From Betaproteobacteria bacterium (GTDB lineage Bacteria > Pseudomonadota > Gammaproteobacteria > Burkholderiales > SG8-39), in NCBI GenBank assembly GCA_009693345.1, contig SHXL01000128.1:1-7977 (forward strand): a stretch of 7,977 nucleotides of DNA. The letters are read 5' to 3'. Made by a program: the position numbers and the translations under genes. Of this stretch, positions 1-6,111 are shown in pieces; the first letter of the stretch is position 1, and every line of letters begins with the position of its first letter. The notes below the pieces were generated by a model, which saw only the letters and a program-made list of their open reading frames with translations, was not told where the DNA came from and did no database searches.

Positions 1-1
1 A

Positions 2-124
2 GATGAGGTCCGGGCCGACGTGTTCGACTACATCGAACGGTTCTACAATCCACGGCGTCGGCATTCGACGCTCGGGCAGGTAAGTCCGGATCAGTTCGAA
101 AAAGCTAGACCAAGCTTAGGGTAG
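2..124 (+). CDS. IS3-family transposase OrfB, C-terminal fragment
   Basis: This is the last 40 codons of a DDE (rve-type) transposase whose start lies before the window. The visible protein carries the conserved C-terminal block of IS3 OrfB proteins: VFDYIERFYNPRRRHSTLG followed by VSPDQFE. The YN-x-RRRHS core lies just after the catalytic glutamate region in this family. The reading frame is open to the window edge and ends in TAG at 122-124. The catalytic residues fall outside the window, so activity cannot be judged. The family assignment is firm; the exact subgroup (IS3, IS407 and so on) is not. Confidence 0.85.
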   Translation, partial: DEVRADVFDYIERFYNPRRRHSTLGQVSPDQFEKARPSLG

Positions 125-149
125 TGTCCGGGAATTCGGGGGAAGCCCA
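125..149 (+). repeat. Putative right terminal inverted repeat of the IS3-family element
   Basis: The 25 bases directly after the transposase stop begin TGTCCGGGAATTC and end GGGGGAAGCCCA. Their position right after orfB, the CA terminus and the G-rich character match the right ends of IS3-family elements. The mate at the left end is outside the window, so this is an assignment by position and appearance, not by a matched pair. Confidence 0.55.
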
Positions 150-181
150 TAGTGCCATGTGCATCTCCCCTGAGTCCAGAC

Positions 182-198
182 CGGGCTCTCCTAGCCCG
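182..198. repeat. Small inverted repeat between the IS end and greB
   Basis: CGGGCT (182-187) pairs perfectly with AGCCCG (193-198) around a 5-base loop. A C-rich stretch follows, with no T run on either side, so it does not look like an intrinsic terminator. It may be the remains of a regulatory site or hairpin upstream of greB; no function is evident. Confidence 0.3.
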
Positions 199-213
199 CC
201 CCCCAGATTGTCG

Positions 214-219
214 TAGAAT
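214..219 (+). promoter_or_regulatory. Possible -10 element for greB
   Basis: TAGAAT at 214-219 differs from TATAAT at one position and ends only 8 bases before the greB ATG. No good -35 hexamer lies 16-18 bases upstream. If used, transcription would start about two bases before the ATG, giving a nearly leaderless message. That would fit the lack of a Shine-Dalgarno sequence before greB. Low confidence, because a lone -10 hexamer is weak evidence. Confidence 0.25.
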
Positions 220-227
220 TTGGCGCC

Positions 228-761
228 ATGTCCAAGGCTTTCGTGCGCGATTCCGAGGACGAAGGCGAGGCGCCGGAACTCCAGCCCAGCCCGCCCCCGG
301 CGAAGAACTACATCTCCCCGGCCGGCTACGCCCGTCTCAAGGCCGAATTGAAGCAACTGGTCGAGCTCGAGCGTCCCGAGGTGGTGCGCACCGTTTCCTG
401 GGCGGCCAAGAACGGCGACCGTTCGGAAAACGGCGACTATCTCTACGGCAAGAAGCGGTTGCGCGAAATCGACCGCCGCGCGCGCTTCCTCATCAAGCGC
501 TTGGAAGCAGCCGAAGTGGTGGACTCCGCGGGCCGCGACAGCGACCAGGTGTTCTTCGGGGCAACCGTAAGACTGAAAGACAAGACAATCACCATCGTCG
601 GCGTCGACGAGACCGATTCACCAAGGAACCGCATTTCGTGGATTTCGCCGGTCGCCATGGCGCTCATCAAGGCGCGCACAGGCGACAAGGTGCCGCTGAC
701 GACGCCCGGCGGCATCGAGGAACTCGAAATCCTCGAAGTGCGCTATGACCCGATCGACTAG
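228..761 (+). CDS. greB: Transcription elongation factor GreB
   Basis: GreB binds the secondary channel of RNA polymerase and stimulates cleavage of backtracked transcripts, so stalled complexes can resume. The 177-residue protein has the family layout: an N-terminal antiparallel coiled coil (about 27-100) and a C-terminal FKBP-like domain (about 105-177). At the coiled-coil tip it carries GDRSENGDYLYGKK, with D64 and E67 in the places of the acidic pair (D41/E44 of GreA) that coordinates catalytic magnesium. The basic NG-D-Y-x-Y-x-KK run and the ISWISPVAMALIKAR segment favour GreB over GreA. A proline-rich stretch (about 10-26), with no counterpart in short GreA proteins, precedes the coiled coil. 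The start MSKAF matches how homologues begin, although no Shine-Dalgarno motif precedes it. mscL follows after 9 bp and is probably co-transcribed. Confidence 0.95.
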   Translation: MSKAFVRDSEDEGEAPELQPSPPPAKNYISPAGYARLKAELKQLVELERPEVVRTVSWAAKNGDRSENGDYLYGKKRLREIDRRARFLIKRLEAAEVVDSAGRDSDQVFFGATVRLKDKTITIVGVDETDSPRNRISWISPVAMALIKARTGDKVPLTTPGGIEELEILEVRYDPID

Positions 762-770
762 GAGGAAGCA

Positions 771-1151
771 ATGAGCATCGCGAAGGAATTCAGGGAATTC
801 GCCGTCAAGGGCAACGTCATGGATCTCGCCGTGGGCGTGATCATCGGCGCCGCCTTCGGCAAGATCGTCAGTTCACTGGTCGAAGATGTGGTGATGCCGG
901 TGATCGGCACACTGCTCGGGGGCATGGATTTCAGCGGCCTCGCCGTCAAGATCGGTTCGGCGACGCTCAAGTACGGCAAGTTCCTCCAGACCTGCCTCGA
1001 CTTCCTCATCATCGCCTGGGCGATCTTCCTCATCGTCAAGCTGATCAACCGCGTGAAGCGGGAAGAGGAAAAACCCGCGGCGCCCGCCGCTCCGCCGCGG
1101 CAGGAAGTCCTGCTCGAGGAAATCCGGGACCTGCTGAAACAGAAGTCCTAG
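771..1151 (+). CDS. mscL: Large-conductance mechanosensitive channel MscL
   Basis: MscL is an inner-membrane pentamer that opens a wide pore when membrane tension rises, releasing solutes during hypo-osmotic shock. The 126-residue product shows the whole fold: the amphipathic N-terminal helix (MSIAKEFREFAVKGNV), TM1 (about 16-45) with the signature DLAVGVIIGAAFGKIV, a periplasmic loop (about 46-73), TM2 (about 74-95, LDFLIIAWAIFLIVKLIN), and a C-terminal cytoplasmic helix (EVLLEEIRDLLKQ). L19 and V23 are in the pore-constriction positions known from E. coli, and G22, G26 and G30 are kept. By comparison from memory with the 136-residue E. coli protein, the periplasmic loop is about 8-9 residues shorter. 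A strong AGGAGG (760-765) that overlaps the greB stop sets the start. Its TAG overlaps the convergent peptidase stop. Confidence 0.97.
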   Translation: MSIAKEFREFAVKGNVMDLAVGVIIGAAFGKIVSSLVEDVVMPVIGTLLGGMDFSGLAVKIGSATLKYGKFLQTCLDFLIIAWAIFLIVKLINRVKREEEKPAAPAAPPRQEVLLEEIRDLLKQKS

Positions 1152-3835
1152 CGGAAATCCCCGGCCTTGAATACCGATAGTTTCTTCGGGTCTACGTGTC
1201 GGCGTAGCGCGTCGTGCACTTGGGCCGGCGTGAGCGCGGCGATGCGATTCTCGAAATCGATGTCCCAGGCGAAAGTGCGCCCGAGGTAAAGGTAGCTCGC
1301 GAGGCGTCCGGCGATGCCACGGTCCTGCGAGCGCGCCAGGCGCCGGGCTTCGAGGAATCCTTTCTTCGCGGCATCGAACTCGGCGCCGCCGAAGCCCTGG
1401 TCCAGCGCGCGCGCCAGTTCCTCGCGGATCGCGTCTTCCACGCGCGCGTGATTCTGCGGCGCATAGATCGACGACAGGCCGAAGGCCCCTGCGACATCCA
1501 GAGAGCCGGCGCTGAGGTAGCTGTAGGTGCTGTAGGACAGGCCTTCCTTTTCGCGCACGCGCGCCGGCAGCCGCGCACTCGAAGTGCCGCCGAGCAGGTA
1601 GTTGCCGAGGATCAGCGACGGAAAGTCCGGGTTGTCGTCGCGCAGCGGCAGGTTGACGGCCGCGCGAAGCACCGCGTTCGCCTTGTCCGGCGTCGCCACG
1701 ATCTGCTCGAGCGGCGCACTCTCGAAGTAGCGCGAAGGAATGCGCGCGTAGGGCGCGGGATTTTTCCAGTTGCCGAACAGTTCCTCGATCAGCTTCGACA
1801 GCGCCTCGGTGTCGAAATCCCCCACCGCGACGAACTGCGCGCCGGTGGCGCCGACGAGATCGGTGTAGCAGCGTCGTGCATCCTCCAGCTTCGCCGCCTT
1901 GAGGTGGTCCAGGCGCTCGTCCACGGACTCGGTGTAGAGCCAGTGGCTGCGCGGATAGGGATTGAGGTGGCGGGCGAGGCGCTCGCTGGCGATCGCGGAG
2001 GGATCGCCGCGCTGCGATTCGGCGCTGGTGAGCGAGGCGCGTTTCAGTTCCTCGAATTCCGCGGCCGGGAATGCGGGTTCCTGCAATACCTCGGCCACCA
2101 GGCGCAGCGTGTCGTCGAGCTGCGCGCGACGCACCTCGACGGAGGCGCCATCAACGCCCGCGGACACGCCGGCCTTCAGCCGGTCGAAGGCATCGCGCAG
2201 TTCGGTGCGCGTGTGTTTGCGCGAGCCGCGCAGCAGCATGCTGCCGGCCAGGCCGCAGGCGGGCCCGCGGTCCGTCTTCGATTGTTCATCGCCCCAGTAC
2301 AGGGTCAACTGTGCGACAACCGTGGCGCCGCGCGTCTTCTTCGGCAGCAGCGCGACCTTGATGCCGTTGGCCAGGGTCCTGCGAATGACGCGCGCCTCGA
2401 TGTTCTGCGGCGTCGGGTCGAACGCTTCTCCGGCGTCGACATTCTCGCTGCCGCGATAGGCATCGAGCGCGGCGCTGAGGTCGGATGCCGCCGGAATCGC
2501 GGCGCGGTCGGGCTGCGAAGTCGGCACGAACATGCCCAGGACCCGATTTGCCGGTTTCAGGTAGGTGTCGGCGGCGCGCTGCACGTCGGCGGTGGCCACC
2601 TTGCGCATGCGGTCGCGGTACAGGTAGAACAGGCGCCAGTCGCCCATGGCCGCAAACTCCGGCAGGGTGCGCCACAGCACTGCTGAATCGAGCTGGGTTT
2701 TCTCGATGTCGTTGAGCAGCGCGGTGCGGGCGCGCTCGACCTCGGCGTCGGTGACCGGTTCGCGGCCCGCGCCCTCCAGCGCGGCGATGAGCGCATCGCG
2801 TGCCGGCTCGAGCGCGCCGTCTTTCGGCACGATGGCGCCGAATCCGGCGTAGCCCGGGTCGCGCAGCATGCGTTCGTACCCCCAGGCGGAACTGGCCAGG
2901 CCTTTCTGCACCAGCGCGCGGTGCAGGCGCCCGGTGGGCGCCGTGCCGTACACCTGGGCGAGCACGTCCACCGCCGCATAGTCCGGGTCCCCCGCGGCTG
3001 GAACGCGGTACATCGCGGCCACGATCTGGATGTCGCCGGCGCGGCGCAACGTCACCGCGCGCTCGCCGTCCTGCGTCGGCTCGCCGGTGTACAGCGCGGG
3101 CAGCGCGCGGGCAGGGCGCGACAGCGGGCCGAAATGTTTCGCCGCCAGCGCCAGCGCCGTCGCCTCGTCGAATTTGCCACCGATGGTCAGCAGCGCGTTG
3201 TCCGGCTGGTACCAGGTGCGGTAGAACCCCTGCAGCCGCTCGATCGGCACCATTTCGATATCGGAACGCAGTCCGATCACCGGATTGCCGTAGTTGTGTG
3301 CGGCGTACACCAGGCGCGTCATGCGCTGCGAGAGCACGCCGTGCGGGCTGTTCTCGCCCATTTCGAACTCGTTGCGGACCACCGTCATCTCGCTGTCGAG
3401 GTCCGACTTGCGCACGTGCGAATTGACCATCCGATCGGCTTCCATGCCCAGCGCCCAGTCGAGGTTGTCCCCGGCCGCCGGCAGGGTTTCGAAGTAATTG
3501 GTGCGGTCGTAGGACGTGGTGCCGTTGAACCGGGCGCCGCGCTTGGCAAGCTCCGCCTTGATGTCGCCGAAGCGCGCCGTGCTCTTGAACAGGAGGTGCT
3601 CGAGCAGGTGCGCCATGCCTTTTTCGCCGTAACTTTCGTGCCGCGAGCCGACGAAGTAGGTGAGGTGCACGCCCACCGTGCTTGCGCTCTGGTCCGGAAC
3701 GGTGAGGATGCGCAGGCCATTGGCGAGGCGGTACTCGGTGACGCCTTCGATCGAAATGATCTTCTGGGGCGTTTCCGCCGCAAAGCCGGCAAACGCGGCA
3801 AGCAGCAACAGCAGGCCGATGAAGCGTGTTTTCAT
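1148..3835 (-). CDS. Exported two-domain M16 family zinc metallopeptidase (insulinase/pitrilysin-like)
   Basis: M16 peptidases enclose and degrade peptides in a clam-shell chamber. This 895-residue protein begins with a clear signal peptide (MKTRFIGLLLLLAAFAGFAA, likely cut near 20), so it should act in the periplasm or be lipid-free secreted. The N-terminal half (about 28-460) is the catalytic M16 unit. It carries the inverted zinc motif H76-LL-E79-H80, and E156 in VVRNEFEMGEN is the expected third zinc ligand 76 residues later. The C-terminal half (about 475-895) repeats the fold but has lost the motif (CGLAGSMLLRGS in its place). It keeps the substrate-side R-x-K-EGLSYS segment, as is usual for the non-catalytic half. 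In many proteobacteria the halves are separate genes; here they are fused. Only 3 bp separate it from azlD, so it probably ends the same transcript. The substrate is unknown. Confidence 0.93.
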   Translation of the reverse strand: MKTRFIGLLLLLAAFAGFAAETPQKIISIEGVTEYRLANGLRILTVPDQSASTVGVHLTYFVGSRHESYGEKGMAHLLEHLLFKSTARFGDIKAELAKRGARFNGTTSYDRTNYFETLPAAGDNLDWALGMEADRMVNSHVRKSDLDSEMTVVRNEFEMGENSPHGVLSQRMTRLVYAAHNYGNPVIGLRSDIEMVPIERLQGFYRTWYQPDNALLTIGGKFDEATALALAAKHFGPLSRPARALPALYTGEPTQDGERAVTLRRAGDIQIVAAMYRVPAAGDPDYAAVDVLAQVYGTAPTGRLHRALVQKGLASSAWGYERMLRDPGYAGFGAIVPKDGALEPARDALIAALEGAGREPVTDAEVERARTALLNDIEKTQLDSAVLWRTLPEFAAMGDWRLFYLYRDRMRKVATADVQRAADTYLKPANRVLGMFVPTSQPDRAAIPAASDLSAALDAYRGSENVDAGEAFDPTPQNIEARVIRRTLANGIKVALLPKKTRGATVVAQLTLYWGDEQSKTDRGPACGLAGSMLLRGSRKHTRTELRDAFDRLKAGVSAGVDGASVEVRRAQLDDTLRLVAEVLQEPAFPAAEFEELKRASLTSAESQRGDPSAIASERLARHLNPYPRSHWLYTESVDERLDHLKAAKLEDARRCYTDLVGATGAQFVAVGDFDTEALSKLIEELFGNWKNPAPYARIPSRYFESAPLEQIVATPDKANAVLRAAVNLPLRDDNPDFPSLILGNYLLGGTSSARLPARVREKEGLSYSTYSYLSAGSLDVAGAFGLSSIYAPQNHARVEDAIREELARALDQGFGGAEFDAAKKGFLEARRLARSQDRGIAGRLASYLYLGRTFAWDIDFENRIAALTPAQVHDALRRHVDPKKLSVFKAGDFR

Positions 3836-3838
3836 GTT

Positions 3839-4153
3839 TCAGAACATCCAGTCGAAAAGGTGAAGGGCAACCAGCCCCGCGATGATCGTACCGAAGGTGA
3901 CCCGGTAGCGCCATGCGATCGCGATGGCGACGATGCCTGCCAGCAGGCGTTCATTCCCCAGCGCGAGGCTTAGGACACCCTTTTGCAGCAGCAGTTCCGG
4001 CGCCCAGATCGCGGTTAGCACCGCGGCCGGGACATAGCGCAGCGCGCGGCGCAGCAGCGCGGGCAACTGGACCCGGGCGGGCAGCAGCAGGAACGAGGCG
4101 CGCTGGCCGAACGTCGCCAAGCTCATGCCTACGATGATCAGCCAGAGGGTCAT
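3839..4153 (-). CDS. azlD: AzlD-family branched-chain amino-acid exporter, small subunit
   Basis: This is a small membrane protein of 104 residues with about four hydrophobic segments (about 1-24, 41-56, 62-82 and 86-104). It keeps the family features of a leading MTLWLIIVGMSLATF segment and a central RRALRYVPAAVLTAI block. AzlD proteins (YgaH in E. coli) work together with AzlC (YgaZ) to export branched-chain amino acids such as valine, and analogues such as 4-azaleucine in Bacillus. The ATG overlaps the azlC stop as ATGA (4150-4153), which implies translational coupling. Its TGA is 3 bp before the start of the M16 peptidase. The substrate in this organism is not shown by the sequence. Confidence 0.88.
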   Translation of the reverse strand: MTLWLIIVGMSLATFGQRASFLLLPARVQLPALLRRALRYVPAAVLTAIWAPELLLQKGVLSLALGNERLLAGIVAIAIAWRYRVTFGTIIAGLVALHLFDWMF

Positions 4154-4845
4154 GTCTTTGTTCTCAGTAGTTTTTCTGTCAAAAGGCCAACAGCAATTCC
4201 AACAGTTGCCGCAAGCGCGAGTCCCGCGCGAAGCGGCAGGCCGTGCGCGAGCACTGCGGTGGCGCCGGCGCTGACCGCCGCGGCGACCATCTGCTTGTCG
4301 CGCAGCAGCGGAATCGACATGGCGATGAAGGCAAGCGGCGCGGCGAACTCCAGTTTCCAGGCCGCCGGAAGCTGGTTGCCCACCAGGATGCCGGCGCCGA
4401 CGGAGGCCTGCCAGCAGAGCCAGATCGGGATTGCGAGGCCGATGAAGTAGTCAAACTTTCCGGCCTCTTCGGGATGCGGGCCGAAGCGCTGGATGAAGAG
4501 CGCGTAGGGATTGTCCACCAGCGCATAGGAGACCATCAGGCGCCGGCCGAGCGGCTCGTGCGCGAAATACGGGCGGATCGAGGCGCTGTACATCAGGAGG
4601 CGCAGGTTGACGATGAAAGCCGCGGCAACGACGATCAGCGCGGGCGCGCCTTCCGCGATGAGCTGGGCGGCGGCCAGCATCGAGGCGCCGGCGTACACCA
4701 GTATCGACATCGCCATCGCTTCGAGCGTCGGAATGCCGCTCGCGGCCATCGCCACGCCGGTGACGAGGCCGTACGGTGCGATCGCGATGAAAAGCGGCAG
4801 TCCCGCGCGCAGCCCTGCTCTGAATTCAGTACGCGCGGGCGGCAA
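4150..4845 (-). CDS. azlC: AzlC-family branched-chain amino-acid exporter, large subunit
   Basis: This 231-residue inner-membrane protein is of the AzlC/YgaZ family, the main subunit of a two-part amino-acid exporter with AzlD. The sequence has the family landmarks: an early FRAGLRAGLPLFIAIAPYGLVTG segment, YAGASM (51-56), NLRLLMYSASIRPYF (80-94), ALVDNPYALF (108-117, the region usually read as 'tDE'), and a series of hydrophobic helices to the end. The start is a TTG (4843-4845). It is the only plausible start between the upstream in-frame TAA (4855-4857) and the conserved N-terminus, and it has no strong Shine-Dalgarno sequence, so expression may depend on coupling to the upstream gene 9 bp away. 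Older annotations sometimes call this family an ABC permease, but there is no ABC ATPase here. Confidence 0.9.
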   Translation of the reverse strand: MPPARTEFRAGLRAGLPLFIAIAPYGLVTGVAMAASGIPTLEAMAMSILVYAGASMLAAAQLIAEGAPALIVVAAAFIVNLRLLMYSASIRPYFAHEPLGRRLMVSYALVDNPYALFIQRFGPHPEEAGKFDYFIGLAIPIWLCWQASVGAGILVGNQLPAAWKLEFAAPLAFIAMSIPLLRDKQMVAAAVSAGATAVLAHGLPLRAGLALAATVGIAVGLLTEKLLRTKT

Positions 4846-4854
4846 TTGCGGTGC

Positions 4855-5373
4855 TTAGCTCTTCGAACCGGGTCCGCGCGGGCCGTAGTTCCCGGGCTGC
4901 GCGCCCAGGCACTTGGCGAGTTCTTCGCCGCGCTTGCCGTTGCAGGCTTCGTGCGCCTTCTGGCGTTCGTCCAGGCGCTGGTTTCTCTGCGCCTGGTGCT
5001 GACCCTGCATGCACTTGGTCAGGTCCTCGCCGCGCTTGCCGTTGCAGGCTTCATGCTGCTTTTGCCGTTGCTCGAGGCGCTGCTGACCATGTTGCGCGCG
5101 TTCCTTCGCCTGCGCCTGGCACTTGGCCGGGTCGGGCGATTTGGCGCAATACTGCTCCGTCATGCAGGCGCGCCGGTCGGGTTTGTCCTTACAGGTTGCG
5201 TATGCGGCTTTCATCTGTTCGTGCGATTCGCCACGGCCTGCCTGGCCCTGCATGCCGGGGCCCATGCCTTGACCACCCATGCCGGGACCATAGCCCGGCG
5301 TGCCTTGCGCAAATGCGAATGTGGCCGCGAGTGCAAACGTTGCGGCCGCCAGAGTGGGTATGAGTGCTTTCAT
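4855..5373 (-). CDS. Secreted cysteine-repeat protein of unknown function
   Basis: I do not recognise this 172-residue protein as a named family. It has a signal peptide (MKALIPTLAAATFALAATFAFA, likely cut near 22), then a Gly/Met/Gln-rich linker (about 23-48), then a charged, probably helical region with eight cysteines in four pairs: C61/C70, C76/C85, C110/C121 and C144/C155. The last two pairs lie in a near-perfect tandem repeat of 34 residues (HEACNGKRGE-x-L-x-KC), and a 26-base DNA stretch is identical between the copies (4925-4950 and 5027-5052). Paired cysteines in an exported protein suggest disulfide-stapled helical hairpins. A metal-binding or periplasmic chaperone role would be guesswork. 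Its start has a good AGGAG at 5380-5384. It heads the azlC-azlD-M16 cluster and is probably co-transcribed. It resembles loosely the short periplasmic PsiF-type repeat proteins, without a firm match. Confidence 0.8.
   Translation of the reverse strand: MKALIPTLAAATFALAATFAFAQGTPGYGPGMGGQGMGPGMQGQAGRGESHEQMKAAYATCKDKPDRRACMTEQYCAKSPDPAKCQAQAKERAQHGQQRLEQRQKQHEACNGKRGEDLTKCMQGQHQAQRNQRLDERQKAHEACNGKRGEELAKCLGAQPGNYGPRGPGSKS
4913..5065 (-). repeat. Tandem 102-bp coding repeat in the cysteine-repeat gene
   Basis: Two copies of a 34-codon unit lie head to tail. The identical core covers 4925-4950 and 5027-5052, which are exactly 102 bp apart, and similarity fades on both sides. The identity at DNA level suggests a recent internal duplication or strong selection on the CNGKRGE segment. 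Confidence 0.75.
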
Positions 5374-5395
5374 CGCAATCTCCTACAGAGTTGAA

Positions 5396-5425
5396 ATTCT
5401 ATGTAGGAAGGCTATTCCTCGGACC
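5396..5425 (-). promoter_or_regulatory. Possible promoter of the cysteine-repeat/azlCD/M16 cluster
   Basis: Read on the minus strand, TAGAAT (5396-5401) is a near-consensus -10 element, ending 22 bases before the ATG. Upstream of it is GGAATAG, which looks a little like the GGAA -35 of ECF sigma factors. The same stretch holds a 5-bp dyad, AGGAA/TTCCT, at 5405-5419. No clear sigma-70 -35 is present at 17 bp. The site and its sigma class are tentative. Confidence 0.3.
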
Positions 5426-5464
5426 TGCGGGATGCTGTGAGCATTTGTATCAGTCTGTTACAAC

Positions 5465-5489
5465 ACGGCCCCGCAGCGCGCGGGGCCGT
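5465..5489 (-). terminator. Strong GC hairpin, probable terminator of the peroxiredoxin gene
   Basis: ACGGCCCCGC (5465-5474) and GCGGGGCCGT (5480-5489) form a perfect 10-bp stem with a 5-base loop. It lies 36 bp past the peroxiredoxin stop and before the next gene's start. On the minus strand it is followed by GTTGTAAC, only a weak T-rich tail. It is therefore a likely but imperfect intrinsic terminator. It separates the peroxiredoxin gene from the downstream cluster. Confidence 0.65.
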
Positions 5490-5525
5490 AGCAATTCGTT
5501 ACCAATACTGAAGGCCCGCGGCCCG

Positions 5526-6035
5526 CTACCCGGCCTGCTTCACCATCGTTGCGCCATCGGAAACCTCGAACTTGCCCGGGGCTTCGATGTTGACCGTCTT
5601 GATCACGCCATTGTCCACCAGCATCGAGAAGCGCTGCATGCGCAGGCCCATGCCGCGGGCGTTGAGGTCGAGACCGAGGCCCAGCGCCTTTGTCCAGGCG
5701 GCGCTGCCGTCGCCGAGGAAGCGGATCTTGCCGATTGCCTTGAAATCCCGGCCCCAGTGCGCCATCACGAACGCGTCGTTGGTCGCCACGCACCACACCT
5801 CGCTCACGCCTTTCGCCTTCAGCCCGGCCAGGTTCTCGAGGTAGCTCGGCACGTGCTTGGCCGAGCAGGTCGGCGTAAACGCCCCCGGCAGGCCGAATAC
5901 CGCGATCTTCTTGCCTTTCGACGTCTCCACGACATCCACTTCCTTGGGCGCCATCGCGCACTGCGTCGTTGAATCGAACTCCGTGGACTCCGACAGCACG
6001 CCGTCGGGCAGTAGGTCGCCAGCTTTGATCGTCAT
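5526..6035 (-). CDS. PRX5-type (atypical 2-Cys) peroxiredoxin
   Basis: This is a thiol peroxidase that reduces hydrogen peroxide and organic hydroperoxides. The 169-residue protein carries the active-site signature P50-GAFTPT-C57 of the PRX5/type-II class, with C57 as peroxidatic cysteine and T54 at the hydrogen-bonding position. The conserved arginine lies in GLRMQRFSMLV (R132 or R135). C82 in VWCVATNDAFVM lies 25 residues after C57, the spacing of the resolving cysteine in plant type-II peroxiredoxins, so an intramolecular disulfide is plausible. A further cysteine, C26, is of unknown role. No fused glutaredoxin domain is present, so an external reductant (glutaredoxin or thioredoxin) is expected. 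A strong GAGGAGAAGG precedes the ATG. It has no signal peptide, so it is cytoplasmic. The hydrolase gene lies 76 bp upstream on the same strand. Confidence 0.93.
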   Translation of the reverse strand: MTIKAGDLLPDGVLSESTEFDSTTQCAMAPKEVDVVETSKGKKIAVFGLPGAFTPTCSAKHVPSYLENLAGLKAKGVSEVWCVATNDAFVMAHWGRDFKAIGKIRFLGDGSAAWTKALGLGLDLNARGMGLRMQRFSMLVDNGVIKTVNIEAPGKFEVSDGATMVKQAG

Positions 6036-6074
6036 AAATCCTTCTCCTCAGTAGGGTTCTTGCAGGGAAAACCG

Positions 6075-6080
6075 ATGATA
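6075..6080 (-). promoter_or_regulatory. Possible -10 element for the peroxiredoxin gene
   Basis: On the minus strand TATCAT (6075-6080) differs from TATAAT at one base. It lies in the 76-bp gap between the hydrolase stop and the peroxiredoxin start, about 40 bp before the ATG, leaving room for the strong Shine-Dalgarno sequence. The -35 region is poor. This is consistent with the gene having its own promoter, but the evidence is weak. Confidence 0.3.
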
Positions 6081-6111
6081 CCGCAGCCCAGCCAAGTCCC
6101 GTGACCGGCAG

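Larger units (their letters stand above)
1..149 (+). mobile_element. Right end of an IS3-family insertion sequence (partial)
   Basis: The first 149 bases look like the right-hand end of an IS3-family element whose body lies outside the window. The transposase tail stops at 122-124. It is followed at once by a G-rich segment (125-149) that starts TGTCCGGGAATTC and ends GGAAGCCCA. A terminal CA is usual for IS3-family ends, and this segment is the probable right inverted repeat. The left end and the target-site duplication cannot be seen, so the exact boundary (about 149) is inferred. The base after the proposed end begins TAGTGCC, which would contain the 3-4 bp target duplication. The element sits about 80 bp upstream of greB and points toward it. 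Confidence 0.7.

Noticed and set aside
182..198. Hairpin as a terminator for IS or upstream transcription
   Set aside because: The stem is only 6 bp and is followed by C-rich sequence with no T run.
1214..2686. Long plus-strand open frame (490 codons) antisense to the M16 gene
   Set aside because: Its product has no recognisable domain and is low-complexity Arg/Ala/Gly-rich, as expected from the complement of a GC-rich gene. The minus frame has the zinc motif and signal peptide.
2286..3914. 542-codon minus-strand frame overlapping the M16 and azlD genes
   Set aside because: It is an out-of-frame shadow of the M16 gene, rich in Arg/Pro/His, without motifs. The true frame encodes a full-length M16 protein.
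4150..4845. AzlC as an ABC-transporter permease
   Set aside because: No ATPase or binding-protein gene is nearby. The AzlC-AzlD pair is a known two-component exporter, so the ABC label is a legacy annotation.
4243..5394. 383-codon plus-strand frame with a hydrophobic middle, resembling membrane segments
   Set aside because: It is antisense to azlC and the cysteine-repeat gene. The Leu/Ala-rich repeats are the complement of the charged helical repeats, and it has no plausible family.
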